The notes under the pieces: model-generated
The model's input: the letters and a program-made list of their open reading frames with translations, nothing else
Database searches by the model: none
Told to the model about the DNA's origin: nothing
Position numbers and translations under genes: made by a program
Part shown: in pieces, positions 19,032 to 27,715 of the stretch
Layout of the letters: each line of letters begins with the position of its first letter
Numbering within the stretch: position 1 is the first letter of the stretch
DNA from: Petrimonas sulfuriphila
GTDB taxonomy: Bacteria; Bacteroidota; Bacteroidia; Bacteroidales; Dysgonomonadaceae
DNA: 64,000 nt
Assembly: GCF_051201015.1 (NCBI RefSeq)
Contig: NZ_JBPEHI010000018.1
Reading direction: 5' to 3' (one strand)

Positions 19032-20636
19032 ATGGAAAAAACTAAATACATATTCGTGACAGGCGGTGTGGTGTCGTCTTTGGGCAAAGGGATTATCGCC
19101 GCATCGCTTGGCAAATTGCTGCAGGCACGCGGTTTCAGGGTGACAATCCAGAAACTGGATCCTTATATCAATATTGACCCGGGAACACTGAATCCGTATG
19201 AACATGGTGAATGTTATGTTACGGTAGACGGACAGGAAACGGATTTGGATTTGGGGCATTACGAACGTTTCCTCGGAGTGGAAACACACCGGGAAAATAA
19301 CATTACCACCGGACGAATTTATCAGAACGTAATCAACAAAGAACGAAAAGGAGATTATCTCGGAAAAACGGTACAGATTATACCGCATATTACCGATGAA
19401 ATAAAGGAAAACATCAAATCGTTCAGTCGGAAGGGGCTTGACTTTGTCATCACAGAAATTGGAGGTACAGTAGGGGATATCGAGAGTTTGCCCTACATCG
19501 AAAGTGTGCGTCAGTTAAAGTGGGAGTTGGGCAAAAACTGCCTGATCGTACACCTTACCTACGTTCCGTATATAGCGGCGGCGGGGGAATTAAAGACCAA
19601 GCCTACGCAGCATTCCGTGAAGATGCTTCAGGAGCAGGGTGTACAGCCCGATATCCTGATCCTGCGCACGGAGCACCCTATTTCAAAAGAGTTGCGGAAA
19701 AAGATTGCTTTATTCTGTAACGTGGAGCCTCAAGCCGTGATGCAATCGATTGATGCTTCAACCATTTATCGTGTTCCGCTGAATATGCAGCAGGAGAAGT
19801 TGGATGAGGTAGTACTTACGAAAATGGATGTTGATTTGGAAAAAACTCCCCGGGCCAGTATGGAGGAATGGGCCGGTTTTGTGGAAAGGTTTGAAAATGC
19901 AACCGAAGAGGTGCATATCGGCCTAGTAGGCAAATACGTTCAGTTACCCGATGCTTATATGTCTATCATTGAGTCGTTGAAGCACGCCAGTGCCTTTCAC
20001 AACAGAAGGCTCGACCTGAAGCTGATTTTGTCTGATGATATTACGCCGGAAAATGTCGGTGAAAAACTGCAAAACCTGGACGGCGTAGTTGTCGCACCCG
20101 GGTTCGGCCAGCGGGGTATGGAAGGCAAGTTTACCGCACTTGAATTTGCCCGTGAAAACAATATCCCCTGCCTCGGTATTTGCATGGGAATGCAGACGAT
20201 GTCCATCGAATTTGCCCGGAATGTTTTGGGCTATGCCGATGCCAACAGTACCGAGATAGACCCCGGCACTTCGCACAACGTGGTGGATATCATGGAAGAG
20301 CAAAAACACATCCTAAACCTGGGTGGCAGTATGCGGTTGGGCGCTTATACCTGCCAGCTTAAAAAAGGGAGCAAAGTGAACGCCATTTACAACAAAACCG
20401 AAATCAGTGAACGCCACCGCCACCGTTATGAGTTTAACAACGCCTACAGGGACGAATTTGAAGCTGCTGGAATGATCTGTAGCGGGCAAAACGATACGCT
20501 CAACTTGGTGGAAATCATTGAGCTTATCCACCACAAATGGTACATTGGCGTACAGTTCCATCCCGAATATAGCAGCACTGTTATCCATCCGCATCCGTTG
20601 TTTGTGAGCTTTGTTGGGGCAGCGAAGGGCCTGTAG
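19032..20636 (+). CDS. pyrG: CTP synthase
   Basis: Converts UTP to CTP with ATP and glutamine. 534 residues from the ATG at 19032 (MEKTKYIFVTGGV). An in-frame ATG at 19011 would add seven residues (MCIFTAK) not seen in the family, so 19032 is preferred. The synthetase domain shows GGVVSSLGKG, DPYINIDPGT and GGTVGDIES; the glutaminase domain shows the nucleophile Cys in CLGICMGMQ and the HPEY of the triad. Its stop codon is 22 bp from that of the convergent carAB gene, so two pyrimidine genes meet tail to tail. Confidence 0.97.
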   Translation: MEKTKYIFVTGGVVSSLGKGIIAASLGKLLQARGFRVTIQKLDPYINIDPGTLNPYEHGECYVTVDGQETDLDLGHYERFLGVETHRENNITTGRIYQNVINKERKGDYLGKTVQIIPHITDEIKENIKSFSRKGLDFVITEIGGTVGDIESLPYIESVRQLKWELGKNCLIVHLTYVPYIAAAGELKTKPTQHSVKMLQEQGVQPDILILRTEHPISKELRKKIALFCNVEPQAVMQSIDASTIYRVPLNMQQEKLDEVVLTKMDVDLEKTPRASMEEWAGFVERFENATEEVHIGLVGKYVQLPDAYMSIIESLKHASAFHNRRLDLKLILSDDITPENVGEKLQNLDGVVVAPGFGQRGMEGKFTALEFARENNIPCLGICMGMQTMSIEFARNVLGYADANSTEIDPGTSHNVVDIMEEQKHILNLGGSMRLGAYTCQLKKGSKVNAIYNKTEISERHRHRYEFNNAYRDEFEAAGMICSGQNDTLNLVEIIELIHHKWYIGVQFHPEYSSTVIHPHPLFVSFVGAAKGL

Positions 20637-20658
20637 GAAGCATCAGCTACCCGGCTTT

Positions 20659-23600
20659 CTACTTATACTCTCCCCAATGCTTGATCTCAATATCCTCCGC
20701 CTTCATGAAGCAGAAGGCTTTGATAAAGGCGCTAGCCAGCCGGGCGTTGGTTATGAGCGGGATGTTGAAATCTATAGCTCCCCGACGGATTTTGTAGCCG
20801 TTTGTTAATTCCCTTTCGGTCAGGTTTTTGGGAATATTGATGACCAGGTCCACTTTCTTTTCGGCAATCATGTCCGTAACTTTCGGTTCGCCCTCTTCGT
20901 CCGGCCAGGCTACACAGGTACTTTTCACACCGTTTTCCTCGAAAAATTTTTGCGTACCGCCGGTTGCAAACAAGTGGTATCCATTGTCGACCAGAAGCCG
21001 ACAGGCATCCAGTAGCGCTACTTTCGATTTGGTACTTCCCGAAGAAACGACAATGTTTTTCCCGGGTATCCGGTATCCCACCGAAAGCATGGCGGTAAGC
21101 AGTGCGTCGTCGAAGTGGGTTCCGAGGCAGCCCACCTCGCCTGTGGATGCCATATCCACTCCCAGTACGGGGTCTGCCTTTTGCAAACGGGTGAAAGAGA
21201 ATTGTGATGCCTTAATGCCCACGTAGTCCAGATCGAATGCCGACTTCTCAGGCCTTTGGACTTCTTCTCCAAGCATCACCCGTGTAGCCAGTTCGATAAA
21301 GTTGATCTTGATCACTTTGGAAACAAACGGGAACGAACGCGAGGCCCTCAGGTTGCACTCGATCACTTTGATGTCGTTGTCTTTTGCCAGAAACTGGATG
21401 TTGAAAGGCCCCGAGATGTGCAGTTCCCTGGCAATCTCCCTGGCAATCTGTTTAATCCGGCGAACGGTTTGCGTATAGATTTTTTGCGGTGGAAACTGGA
21501 TGGTAGCATCGCCTGAATGGACGCCAGCAAATTCCACGTGTTCCGAAATGGCATAAACCACCAACTCTCCGTTTTGTGCGACGGCATCAATTTCGATTTC
21601 CTTTGCTCCTTCGATGAATTCTGAAACGACCACCGGATATTCTTTCGATACTTCCGTGGCCAGCGTCAGGAAGCGTTCCAGCTCGTTCGTGTTGGAACAT
21701 ACGTTCATTGCAGCTCCTGAAAGGACATACGAAGGACGCACCAGCAGGGGAAAGCCCACTTCGTTTACAAATTGGTTGATATCTTCAAGCGTTGTTAGTT
21801 CCTTCCACCTCGGCTGATCTATTCCCAGGCGGTCCAGCATGGATGAAAACTTGTGGCGGTCTTCCGCATTATCAATATCCGTAGCTTGCGTGCCCAGAAT
21901 CTTCACGCCCGACTGGTGCAGCCGCACCGCTAAGTTGTTTGGAATTTGTCCGCCGGTGGACACGATCACCCCTTTCGGATTTTCCAGTTCAATGATATCC
22001 CTTACCCGTTCGTAGCTCAATTCATCAAAGTAAAGGCGGTCGCACATATCGTAATCAGTCGAAACGGTTTCGGGATTATAGTTGATCATCACCGAGCGCA
22101 ATCCTTTTTTCCGAATGGTATTGAGCGCATTCACCGAGCACCAGTCGAATTCTACCGATGAGCCTATGCGGTAGGCTCCCGAGCCCAGCACAATCACAGA
22201 CCTGTGGTCGCCCAGGTATTTTACATCATTAACTGTTCCGTTGTAGGTCAGGTAGAGGTAGTTGGTCTGCGCCGGATATTCTGCCGCCAGGGTGTCTATT
22301 TGTTTGACCACAGGCAGGATCCCGCGTTTGATGCGTTCATCTCGAACCGTATCTTTAGGCATCGGTTTCCTGTATATCAGTTTTTCGATCTGATAATCCG
22401 AAAATCCGGCTTTCTTTGCCTTGACAAACAATTCCGTCGGAAGTTGCTCCTTGTTACTGCATTTCTCAATGGAACGAGCAGTATCAACAATATTTTTCAG
22501 TTTATAAAGGAACCATCGGTCAATTTTTGTCAACTCGTAAATCTTGTCTACCGGATATCCCTGTTCGAATGCCTGTGAAAGGTAGATGACGCGCTTGTCG
22601 GTAGGAATGCTCAGGTTTTTGTCCAATTCCTTGGTGAATAGGTGTTTATTGCCCGAAAATCCATGCATGCCCTGTTGGATCATCCGCAATCCCTTTTGGA
22701 ATGCCTCTTCAAAACTTCGCCCGATGGACATGATTTCGCCTACCGATTTCATGGAGGAGCCTATTTCACGGCTGACACCGTGAAATTTTGCCAGGTCCCA
22801 GCGCGGGATTTTGCAAACTATATAGTCCAGTGCAGGCTCAAAGAATGCCGATGTTTCTTTTGTTACCGAATTTTTAAGTTCGGGAAGGCCGTACCCCAGC
22901 CCCAATTTTGCGGCAACGAAGGCCAGGGGGTAGCCGGTAGCTTTGGAAGCCAGTGCAGAGGAGCGGCTCAGGCGGGCGTTCACTTCAATAACGCGGTAAT
23001 CTTCGGAGAACGGGTCAAAAGCATATTGAACGTTGCATTCGCCCACAATGCCGATGTGGCGGATGATACGGATCGCGAGTTCACGAAGCTTGTAATATTC
23101 GCTGTTGGAAAGCGTTTGCGAAGGGGCCACCACGATGCTTTCCCCGGTGTGTATGCCCAGCGGATCAAAGTTTTCCATGTTACAAACCGTGATGCAGTTG
23201 TCGTACCGGTCGCGTACCACTTCATACTCAATCTCCTTCCATCCTTTTAATGATTTTTCAACCAACACTTGTGGTGAATAATTGAAAGCCTTTGTAACGA
23301 GTGATTCCAGTTCGTCTTCGTTGTCGCAAAAGCCGCTTCCCATCCCGCCCAGAGCGTAAGCAGCCCGTACGATTACCGGATAGCCAAGTTTGCCGGCTGC
23401 CCTGAGAGCGTCCTTAAGCGAGGTTACCGCTTCGCTCTGGATATATTTTACACCGATTTCAGAAAGTTTTTGATTGAAGATTTCCCGGTCTTCCGTGTCG
23501 ATAATAGCTTGGACGGGGGTGCCGAGCACGCGCACGTTGTATTTCTCGAGGATCTTGTTCTTGTACAGCGCTACGCCGCAGTTCAGTGCCGTCTGTCCTC

Positions 23601-25014
23601 CAAACGAAAGAAAGATGCTGTCGGGACGCTCTTTTTCGATTACCCGCTCCACAAAATCCGGGGTTACGGGTAAAAAGTAAACCTTGTCGGCAATGCCCTC
23701 TGAGGTCTGAACAGTAGCTATGTTGGGGTTAATCAGCACGGTTTCAATTCCTTCTTCCTTCAGCGCCTTTAAAGCTTGCGAACCGGAATAGTCGAATTCG
23801 CCGGCTTCGCCAATTTTCAGTGCGCCAGAACCCAAGAGCAGAACTTTCTTGACAGATCCTTTTTCAATGCCCCGGTAAACTTGTTTTAAAACTGATTTTG
23901 CATCGAGTTCGTTCTCGATGAGTTTTGGAATCGGAATATTTTTAACTTCGAGCGTCCGGATAAACACATCGAAGAGAAACTCGGTGTCGGTCGGCCCTGC
24001 CGATGCTTCGGGGTGGAATTGACAGGAGAACCAGGGATTGGTTTTGTGGCGGATGCCTTCGTTCGTTCCGTCGTTCATGTTGACGAAAAGAGGTTCCCAT
24101 TCCACGCCCAGCGAGTTGTTATCCACCGCGAAACCGTGGTTTTGAGAAGTTACGAACGCCCGTTGCGTCCCGACGAGTTGCACTGGCTGATTGCAGCTGC
24201 GGTGCCCGTATTTCAGCTTATAGGTGCTGGCTCCTCCTGCCAGTGAAAGCAATTGGTTTCCCATGCAGATTCCGAAAATCGGTTTTCCGGTTTGCATTGC
24301 TTTTCGGATGTTGTTTACGGTTGGCGTACAGAAAGCCGGGTCACCGGGACCGTTGGAAATAAACAGTCCGTCGAACTCCATCTCGTTAAAATCGTAATCC
24401 CAGGGTACGCGCACGATTGTCGTATCCCGTTTCAGCAGGCAGCGGATGATGTTGTTTTTCACACCGCAATCGACCAGTATCACTTTGTGCTTTCCGCTGC
24501 CGTAGACAATCACCTCCTTGCAGCTTGCTTTTGCAACCTGATTTTTGTCATCGGGATTCACAAACGGTATATCGGGTTCACCCGGAAAGACCAGTTTACC
24601 AAGCATTGTCCCTTTTTCCCGGACCAGCTTGGTCAGTTCGCGCGTGTCGATGCCGTAGACGGCAGGTACTTTGTTTTCCTTCAGCCAGTCGCTTAAACTT
24701 TTTGCAGCGTTCCAGTGGCTGTATTCAAAAGAAAAATCGGAAACAATAAGGCCGCTTGCCTGTATTCTTTCCGATTCGTAAAAGGTAGAAATGCCTTGAT
24801 GCGATTCGTCTTTGGGGACGCCGTAGTTTCCGATAAGCGGGTAGGTCAGCGTCAGGATTTGCCCGAGGTAGGAGGGATCTGAAAGGCTTTCGGTGTAGCC
24901 GACCATTCCAGTGCTGAAAACAACTTCACCGGCAACCGGTGCTTCGTAACCAAATGATTTTCCCTGAAATACTGTTCCGTCTTCGAGAACAAGATGGAGT
25001 GATTTGTTATACAT
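20659..25014 (-). CDS. carAB: Fused carbamoyl-phosphate synthase (CarA-CarB in one polypeptide)
   Basis: 1451 residues. Residues 1 to about 355 are a complete CarA: N-terminal domain, then class I glutaminase with nucleophile Cys250 (GICMGNQ) and His334/Glu336 (FHPEA). A linker of about 33 residues with no Met leads to CarB from about 388 (KKVLLLGSG, then EAGEFDYSGSQALKAL), with two ATP-grasp halves (VEKSLKGWKEIEYEV and VVSEFIEGAKEIEIDA) and a C-terminal MGS-like allosteric domain (ATGGTQKFF, then NIPKNLTEREL). It makes carbamoyl phosphate for pyrimidines and arginine. Most bacteria encode two subunits; fused GATase-CPSase is the arrangement of animal CAD/CPS1 and fungal Ura2, whose sequence this strongly resembles (DPLGIHTGESIVVAPSQTL). 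The His of the usual GxCxGHQ is Asn here. Confidence 0.95.
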   Translation of the reverse strand: MYNKSLHLVLEDGTVFQGKSFGYEAPVAGEVVFSTGMVGYTESLSDPSYLGQILTLTYPLIGNYGVPKDESHQGISTFYESERIQASGLIVSDFSFEYSHWNAAKSLSDWLKENKVPAVYGIDTRELTKLVREKGTMLGKLVFPGEPDIPFVNPDDKNQVAKASCKEVIVYGSGKHKVILVDCGVKNNIIRCLLKRDTTIVRVPWDYDFNEMEFDGLFISNGPGDPAFCTPTVNNIRKAMQTGKPIFGICMGNQLLSLAGGASTYKLKYGHRSCNQPVQLVGTQRAFVTSQNHGFAVDNNSLGVEWEPLFVNMNDGTNEGIRHKTNPWFSCQFHPEASAGPTDTEFLFDVFIRTLEVKNIPIPKLIENELDAKSVLKQVYRGIEKGSVKKVLLLGSGALKIGEAGEFDYSGSQALKALKEEGIETVLINPNIATVQTSEGIADKVYFLPVTPDFVERVIEKERPDSIFLSFGGQTALNCGVALYKNKILEKYNVRVLGTPVQAIIDTEDREIFNQKLSEIGVKYIQSEAVTSLKDALRAAGKLGYPVIVRAAYALGGMGSGFCDNEDELESLVTKAFNYSPQVLVEKSLKGWKEIEYEVVRDRYDNCITVCNMENFDPLGIHTGESIVVAPSQTLSNSEYYKLRELAIRIIRHIGIVGECNVQYAFDPFSEDYRVIEVNARLSRSSALASKATGYPLAFVAAKLGLGYGLPELKNSVTKETSAFFEPALDYIVCKIPRWDLAKFHGVSREIGSSMKSVGEIMSIGRSFEEAFQKGLRMIQQGMHGFSGNKHLFTKELDKNLSIPTDKRVIYLSQAFEQGYPVDKIYELTKIDRWFLYKLKNIVDTARSIEKCSNKEQLPTELFVKAKKAGFSDYQIEKLIYRKPMPKDTVRDERIKRGILPVVKQIDTLAAEYPAQTNYLYLTYNGTVNDVKYLGDHRSVIVLGSGAYRIGSSVEFDWCSVNALNTIRKKGLRSVMINYNPETVSTDYDMCDRLYFDELSYERVRDIIELENPKGVIVSTGGQIPNNLAVRLHQSGVKILGTQATDIDNAEDRHKFSSMLDRLGIDQPRWKELTTLEDINQFVNEVGFPLLVRPSYVLSGAAMNVCSNTNELERFLTLATEVSKEYPVVVSEFIEGAKEIEIDAVAQNGELVVYAISEHVEFAGVHSGDATIQFPPQKIYTQTVRRIKQIAREIARELHISGPFNIQFLAKDNDIKVIECNLRASRSFPFVSKVIKINFIELATRVMLGEEVQRPEKSAFDLDYVGIKASQFSFTRLQKADPVLGVDMASTGEVGCLGTHFDDALLTAMLSVGYRIPGKNIVVSSGSTKSKVALLDACRLLVDNGYHLFATGGTQKFFEENGVKSTCVAWPDEEGEPKVTDMIAEKKVDLVINIPKNLTERELTNGYKIRRGAIDFNIPLITNARLASAFIKAFCFMKAEDIEIKHWGEYK

Positions 25015-25074
25015 ATTGTTTAGGTGTGGATTTGATGTGAGCAGTAATAATAACCTACTGTATCAAAAGTTTCG

Positions 25075-25107
25075 CAAATTTACAAATTCTCTTGCATTTT
25101 AATTCAA
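25075..25107 (-). promoter_or_regulatory. Bacteroidetes-type promoter for carAB
   Basis: Read on the minus strand: TTG at 25107-25105, 22-nt spacer, TAAATTTG at 25082-25075. It lies about 60 bp upstream of the carAB ATG at 25014. No PyrR-like or attenuator hairpin is obvious in the short leader. Confidence 0.6.
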
Positions 25108-25129
25108 AAAAAACGTATTTTTGTGCCAT

Positions 25130-25169
25130 AAAAGCAGCAGGCGGCTAAACTCACGTTCTGCCGCCTGCT
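25130..25169 (-). terminator. Terminator of the ECF sigma / DUF4252 operon
   Basis: Ten-pair GC-rich stem AGCAGGCGGC (25136-25145) with GCCGCCTGCT (25160-25169), 14-nt loop. On the minus strand the stem is followed after three bases by a short T-run (25133-25130). It lies 61 bp downstream of the DUF4252 stop codon and just before the carAB promoter, insulating the two units. Confidence 0.65.
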
Positions 25170-25229
25170 CATCGTTTAAATATAAAAAAGAAAAAAGTTA
25201 TTTGTGCTCGTTCGGTTTGACTGACCGGG

Positions 25230-25757
25230 TCAGTTGTTTTTTTCGTTTCCTTTCTCTAAAACAGGTTCTTCTGCTTCTCCTTTCCGCAATGAGTCGGAAA
25301 TTTTCGAGATTGAGTTGAAGTCTATATTTCCCGAAACGGTTATGATCGTTAATTTACTGTCGTCGTCCAATGCCATAAGGATAAGATCCTGCGTTTTCTC
25401 GTCGGTTTTTTTCATCAGGATATTTATTTTCGACCTCCTTTCATTCACCGATACTACCTCCTTGTAGTCTGTGAATTCGCTGGATGCCATCTCTTTTGCT
25501 TTTTCAAAATAGAATTTTGAGTCTGCTTTGTTTTCTGTTGTAATGATGCGAATGCTGTTTAACTCGCGAAAAGTTGTCTTTAGTTCTTCATCGCTGGTAT
25601 TCGACGCCATTTTGTTAAGCATCGCTTTCCCTATGTTTACGTTACTTACCGGCCGTTCCGTTTCGACGCACTCCTTCAGGAATCTCGTAATGAAATCGTT
25701 TGCAAAGGTTGAAGTTGCCAAAAACAACGTAAACAAGACCAGAAAAATTTTTCTCAT
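25230..25757 (-). CDS. DUF4252-like secreted protein
   Basis: 175 residues with a signal peptide (MRKIFLVLFTLFLATSTFA, about 1-19). The body is a small alpha/beta protein: KAMLNKMASN, then EELKTTFRELNSIRIITTE, a basic/acidic helix, then DLILMALDDDSKLTIITVSGNID. This order is typical of the DUF4252 family of Bacteroidetes, whose function is not known. The gene overlaps the anti-sigma-like gene by 4 bp and is third in the operon. Proteins of this family are often found next to ECF sigma/anti-sigma pairs; a role in envelope sensing is inference only. The C-terminus is acidic and short (EEPVLEKGNEKNN). Confidence 0.75.
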   Translation of the reverse strand: MRKIFLVLFTLFLATSTFANDFITRFLKECVETERPVSNVNIGKAMLNKMASNTSDEELKTTFRELNSIRIITTENKADSKFYFEKAKEMASSEFTDYKEVVSVNERRSKINILMKKTDEKTQDLILMALDDDSKLTIITVSGNIDFNSISKISDSLRKGEAEEPVLEKGNEKNN

Positions 25758-26317
25758 AGATTTTCGGGTTTGATATTCTTACTTAAATCGGGGTCATAGA
25801 GTGGAATCCTGGTGCTCAACGAATCGATTTCCGACCAATCCAGGTCTAAATCATCCAATTGCTCCAGCGACTTCAAAGATGCTTCTTCGGTGGCCCGTAA
25901 TGCTTTGGATAGCTTCTCTAGGGCCGAGGTGGCCTGTTGTATGGCTGCACGAGGATCGTTGTATGTTTCGGCAAAGACCCGGTTGTTTTGGCGGGCAACA
26001 AAGTAAACGGATACCCCAATCCCGGCAATGAGAATAACCGATGCGGCGATACGCAGGAAAGGCTCGAATATTTTTATGGTGATGTATTGTTTTTGCCGGT
26101 CGGTTCTGCGGATCAGTGTATCAAGTTTCTTCTCAAAATCACAGCTCAATTTCATTGCCTGATGGTTTTGTTTATAGGCAAACAAAGGTGTATACGGCAG
26201 CAAGTCATCGGGGACGTCACCGAAGTTGAAAAATTCCTGTAGTTCCCTTTCCTCCGAAACCGATGTTTCGCAGTTCCAGTAATTCTCCAGCAATGTATGT
26301 ATTCTTTCGTTGTTCAT
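25754..26317 (-). CDS. Single-pass membrane anti-sigma-like protein
   Basis: 187 residues with one membrane segment at about 87-108 (FLRIAASVILIAGIGVSVYFVA). The N-terminal 80 residues are cytoplasmic and acidic, starting with ERIHTLLENYWNCETSVSEEREL, the pattern of Bacteroidetes anti-sigma factors that count helices around a small N-terminal bundle. The outer part is helical (RAAIQQATSALEKLSKALR). It overlaps the sigma gene by 4 bp at its start and the DUF4252 gene by 4 bp at its end, so all three are translationally coupled. It probably holds the sigma factor at the membrane. No carboxypeptidase-like or FecR domain is visible, so it is not a TonB-linked FecR. Confidence 0.7.
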   Translation of the reverse strand: MNNERIHTLLENYWNCETSVSEERELQEFFNFGDVPDDLLPYTPLFAYKQNHQAMKLSCDFEKKLDTLIRRTDRQKQYITIKIFEPFLRIAASVILIAGIGVSVYFVARQNNRVFAETYNDPRAAIQQATSALEKLSKALRATEEASLKSLEQLDDLDLDWSEIDSLSTRIPLYDPDLSKNIKPENL

Positions 26318-26823
26318 TCTTGTTTACCCGATAATAATTCTTTCAATTTATTTCTAGCCCTAAAGAGGTTCACTTTTACCAAATCTTCGCTAATATCCAA
26401 TACTTGCGCTATTTCCTTGTAACTCATTCCTTCAATCTCACGCAGTTGAAACACCGCTTTCTGGCTTTCCGACAGTTGATTAATGCACCTATATATTAAT
26501 GTGTTCCTTTCGGTTTCCACCAGTTTGAAAAACGGCGTTACGTGATCGGTAAAAATTCCGTTTTCCAATTCAGGAGCAATATTTTCTGTTCTTCGTATCG
26601 ATAGAGACTCCACTCTGTCGAGCGCCAGGTTTTTTGTAGCGCGGAAACAATAGGCTTCCAGATTCTCGATGTTTTCCCACTCGTTATTTTTCGACCAAAG
26701 CTTCAAAAACACGTCTTGTACAATGTCTTCGGCTTCGGCGGAATCTCTCACGATGCTCCACGCAAGCCGGAAGAGTTTATCCTTTAGCGGTAAAATGATC
26801 CGATGGAATTTATCGTGACTCAT
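26314..26823 (-). CDS. ECF RNA polymerase sigma factor
   Basis: 169 residues. Region 2 is at about 10-75 (LFRLAWSIVRDSAEAEDIVQDVFLKLW, then AYCFRATKNLALD), and region 4 at about 110-165 (LSESQKAVFQLREIEGMSYKEIAQVLDISEDLVKVNLFRARNKL), giving -10 and -35 recognition. No region 1 or 3, as expected for the extracytoplasmic-function class. It is the first gene of a three-gene operon with the anti-sigma-like and DUF4252 genes. Many such sigma factors drive their own operon, but no convincing autoregulated promoter pair can be fixed from one copy. Confidence 0.93.
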   Translation of the reverse strand: MSHDKFHRIILPLKDKLFRLAWSIVRDSAEAEDIVQDVFLKLWSKNNEWENIENLEAYCFRATKNLALDRVESLSIRRTENIAPELENGIFTDHVTPFFKLVETERNTLIYRCINQLSESQKAVFQLREIEGMSYKEIAQVLDISEDLVKVNLFRARNKLKELLSGKQE

Positions 26824-27143
26824 TAGTTGGATGACGGATAAATGTTGAAAAAGTTACATTGAATTGCGAAAATAGTTGTTTTTTTATAAAAATCGGTGGC
26901 GACGTAAGAAATAGTTGTTGTTTTTTCAAAATATCAGTTGTCTGGATTTTGTAAAATAGTTGAAAAAACACCGTCAATAATTTGCATATCATGTTGATTA
27001 TTTGTAATTTTGTGCCGTTTTTAACCCCAGAGACGGTGGTTTTTGACGTTAATCATTTGATTATATTTAAGTTATAATTGGGTGAGGTTGTGTAAAGAAA
27101 TTAAATTTATCAGTAAAATAAAAGACAAAAAGAAAGTAGAAAA
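26824..27143. promoter_or_regulatory. 320-bp divergent region between the ECF operon and rpsL
   Basis: AT-rich and non-coding. It contains the rpsL promoter (26982-27012) and about 125 nt of rpsL leader with no strong hairpin; only a short CCGT/ACGG pairing near 27015-27036 was seen. No clear TAnnTTTG box faces the sigma gene. Confidence 0.5.
26982..27012 (+). promoter_or_regulatory. Bacteroidetes-type promoter for the ribosomal super-operon
   Basis: TTG at 26982-26984, 20-nt spacer, TAATTTTG at 27005-27012. It is the only consensus promoter I found driving rpsL and possibly much of the 18.5-kb cluster. The start would be near 27019, leaving about 125 nt of leader. Confidence 0.65.
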
Positions 27144-27551
27144 ATGCCTACAATTCAACAATTAGTAAGAAAAGGCCGTACGGTTATAGAAGAGAAAAGT
27201 AAATCCCGTGCGCTTGATTCGTGTCCGCAAAGACGCGGTGTCTGCGTGAGGGTTTATACTACTACTCCCAAAAAACCAAACTCAGCAATGAGGAAAGTGG
27301 CTCGTGTACGTTTAACTAACACTAAGGAGGTGAACGCTTATATTCCGGGCGAAGGGCACAACTTGCAGGAGCACTCTATTGTATTGGTGCGTGGCGGTCG
27401 TGTTAAAGACCTTCCGGGTGTACGTTATCACATTGTTCGCGGAACATTGGATACTGCCGGGGTAAATGGCCGTACTCAACGTCGTTCTAAATATGGAGCT
27501 AAGCGTCCTAAACCGGGAGCAGTTGCCAAGCCGGGTGCAAAGAAGAAATAA
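27144..27551 (+). CDS. rpsL: 30S ribosomal protein S12
   Basis: Decoding-centre protein of the small subunit. 135 residues. The two lysines whose change gives streptomycin resistance in other bacteria are wild type: Lys43 in TPKKPNSA and Lys88 in GGRVKDLPG, followed by Asp89, the usual methylthiolation site. The C-terminal tail is basic and slightly longer than in E. coli (KRPKPGAVAKPGAKKK). It is the first gene of the cluster; the gap to rpsG (164 bp) is unusually wide. Confidence 0.98.
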   Translation: MPTIQQLVRKGRTVIEEKSKSRALDSCPQRRGVCVRVYTTTPKKPNSAMRKVARVRLTNTKEVNAYIPGEGHNLQEHSIVLVRGGRVKDLPGVRYHIVRGTLDTAGVNGRTQRRSKYGAKRPKPGAVAKPGAKKK

Positions 27552-27715
27552 TCCCGCACAATAAAAGTACGCTTTATTTTTATAAGTTAAAATTCATGTA
27601 AAATCGCTGTTGGAATTTTTGGGAAAAGCTACTATAGGTTGAGTAAACGGTTCGGAGGAATTGTTGAAGACAGATAAAAAACGGCAACCAAACACAACAC
27701 AAATCAATTAAAACA
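27552..27715 (+). promoter_or_regulatory. 164-bp rpsL-rpsG spacer, possible S7 control site
   Basis: Non-coding. A long-range pairing GGTTG (27637-27641) with CAACC (27685-27689) encloses GGTTCGGAGGAATTG. In E. coli ribosomal protein S7 represses the str operon by binding the S12-S7 spacer, so a control role here is plausible, but the pairing is short and unproven. Confidence 0.3.

Noticed and set aside
22642..23250. 202-codon ORF opposite carAB
   Set aside because: Antisense shadow of CarB; composition and sequence do not resemble a protein family.
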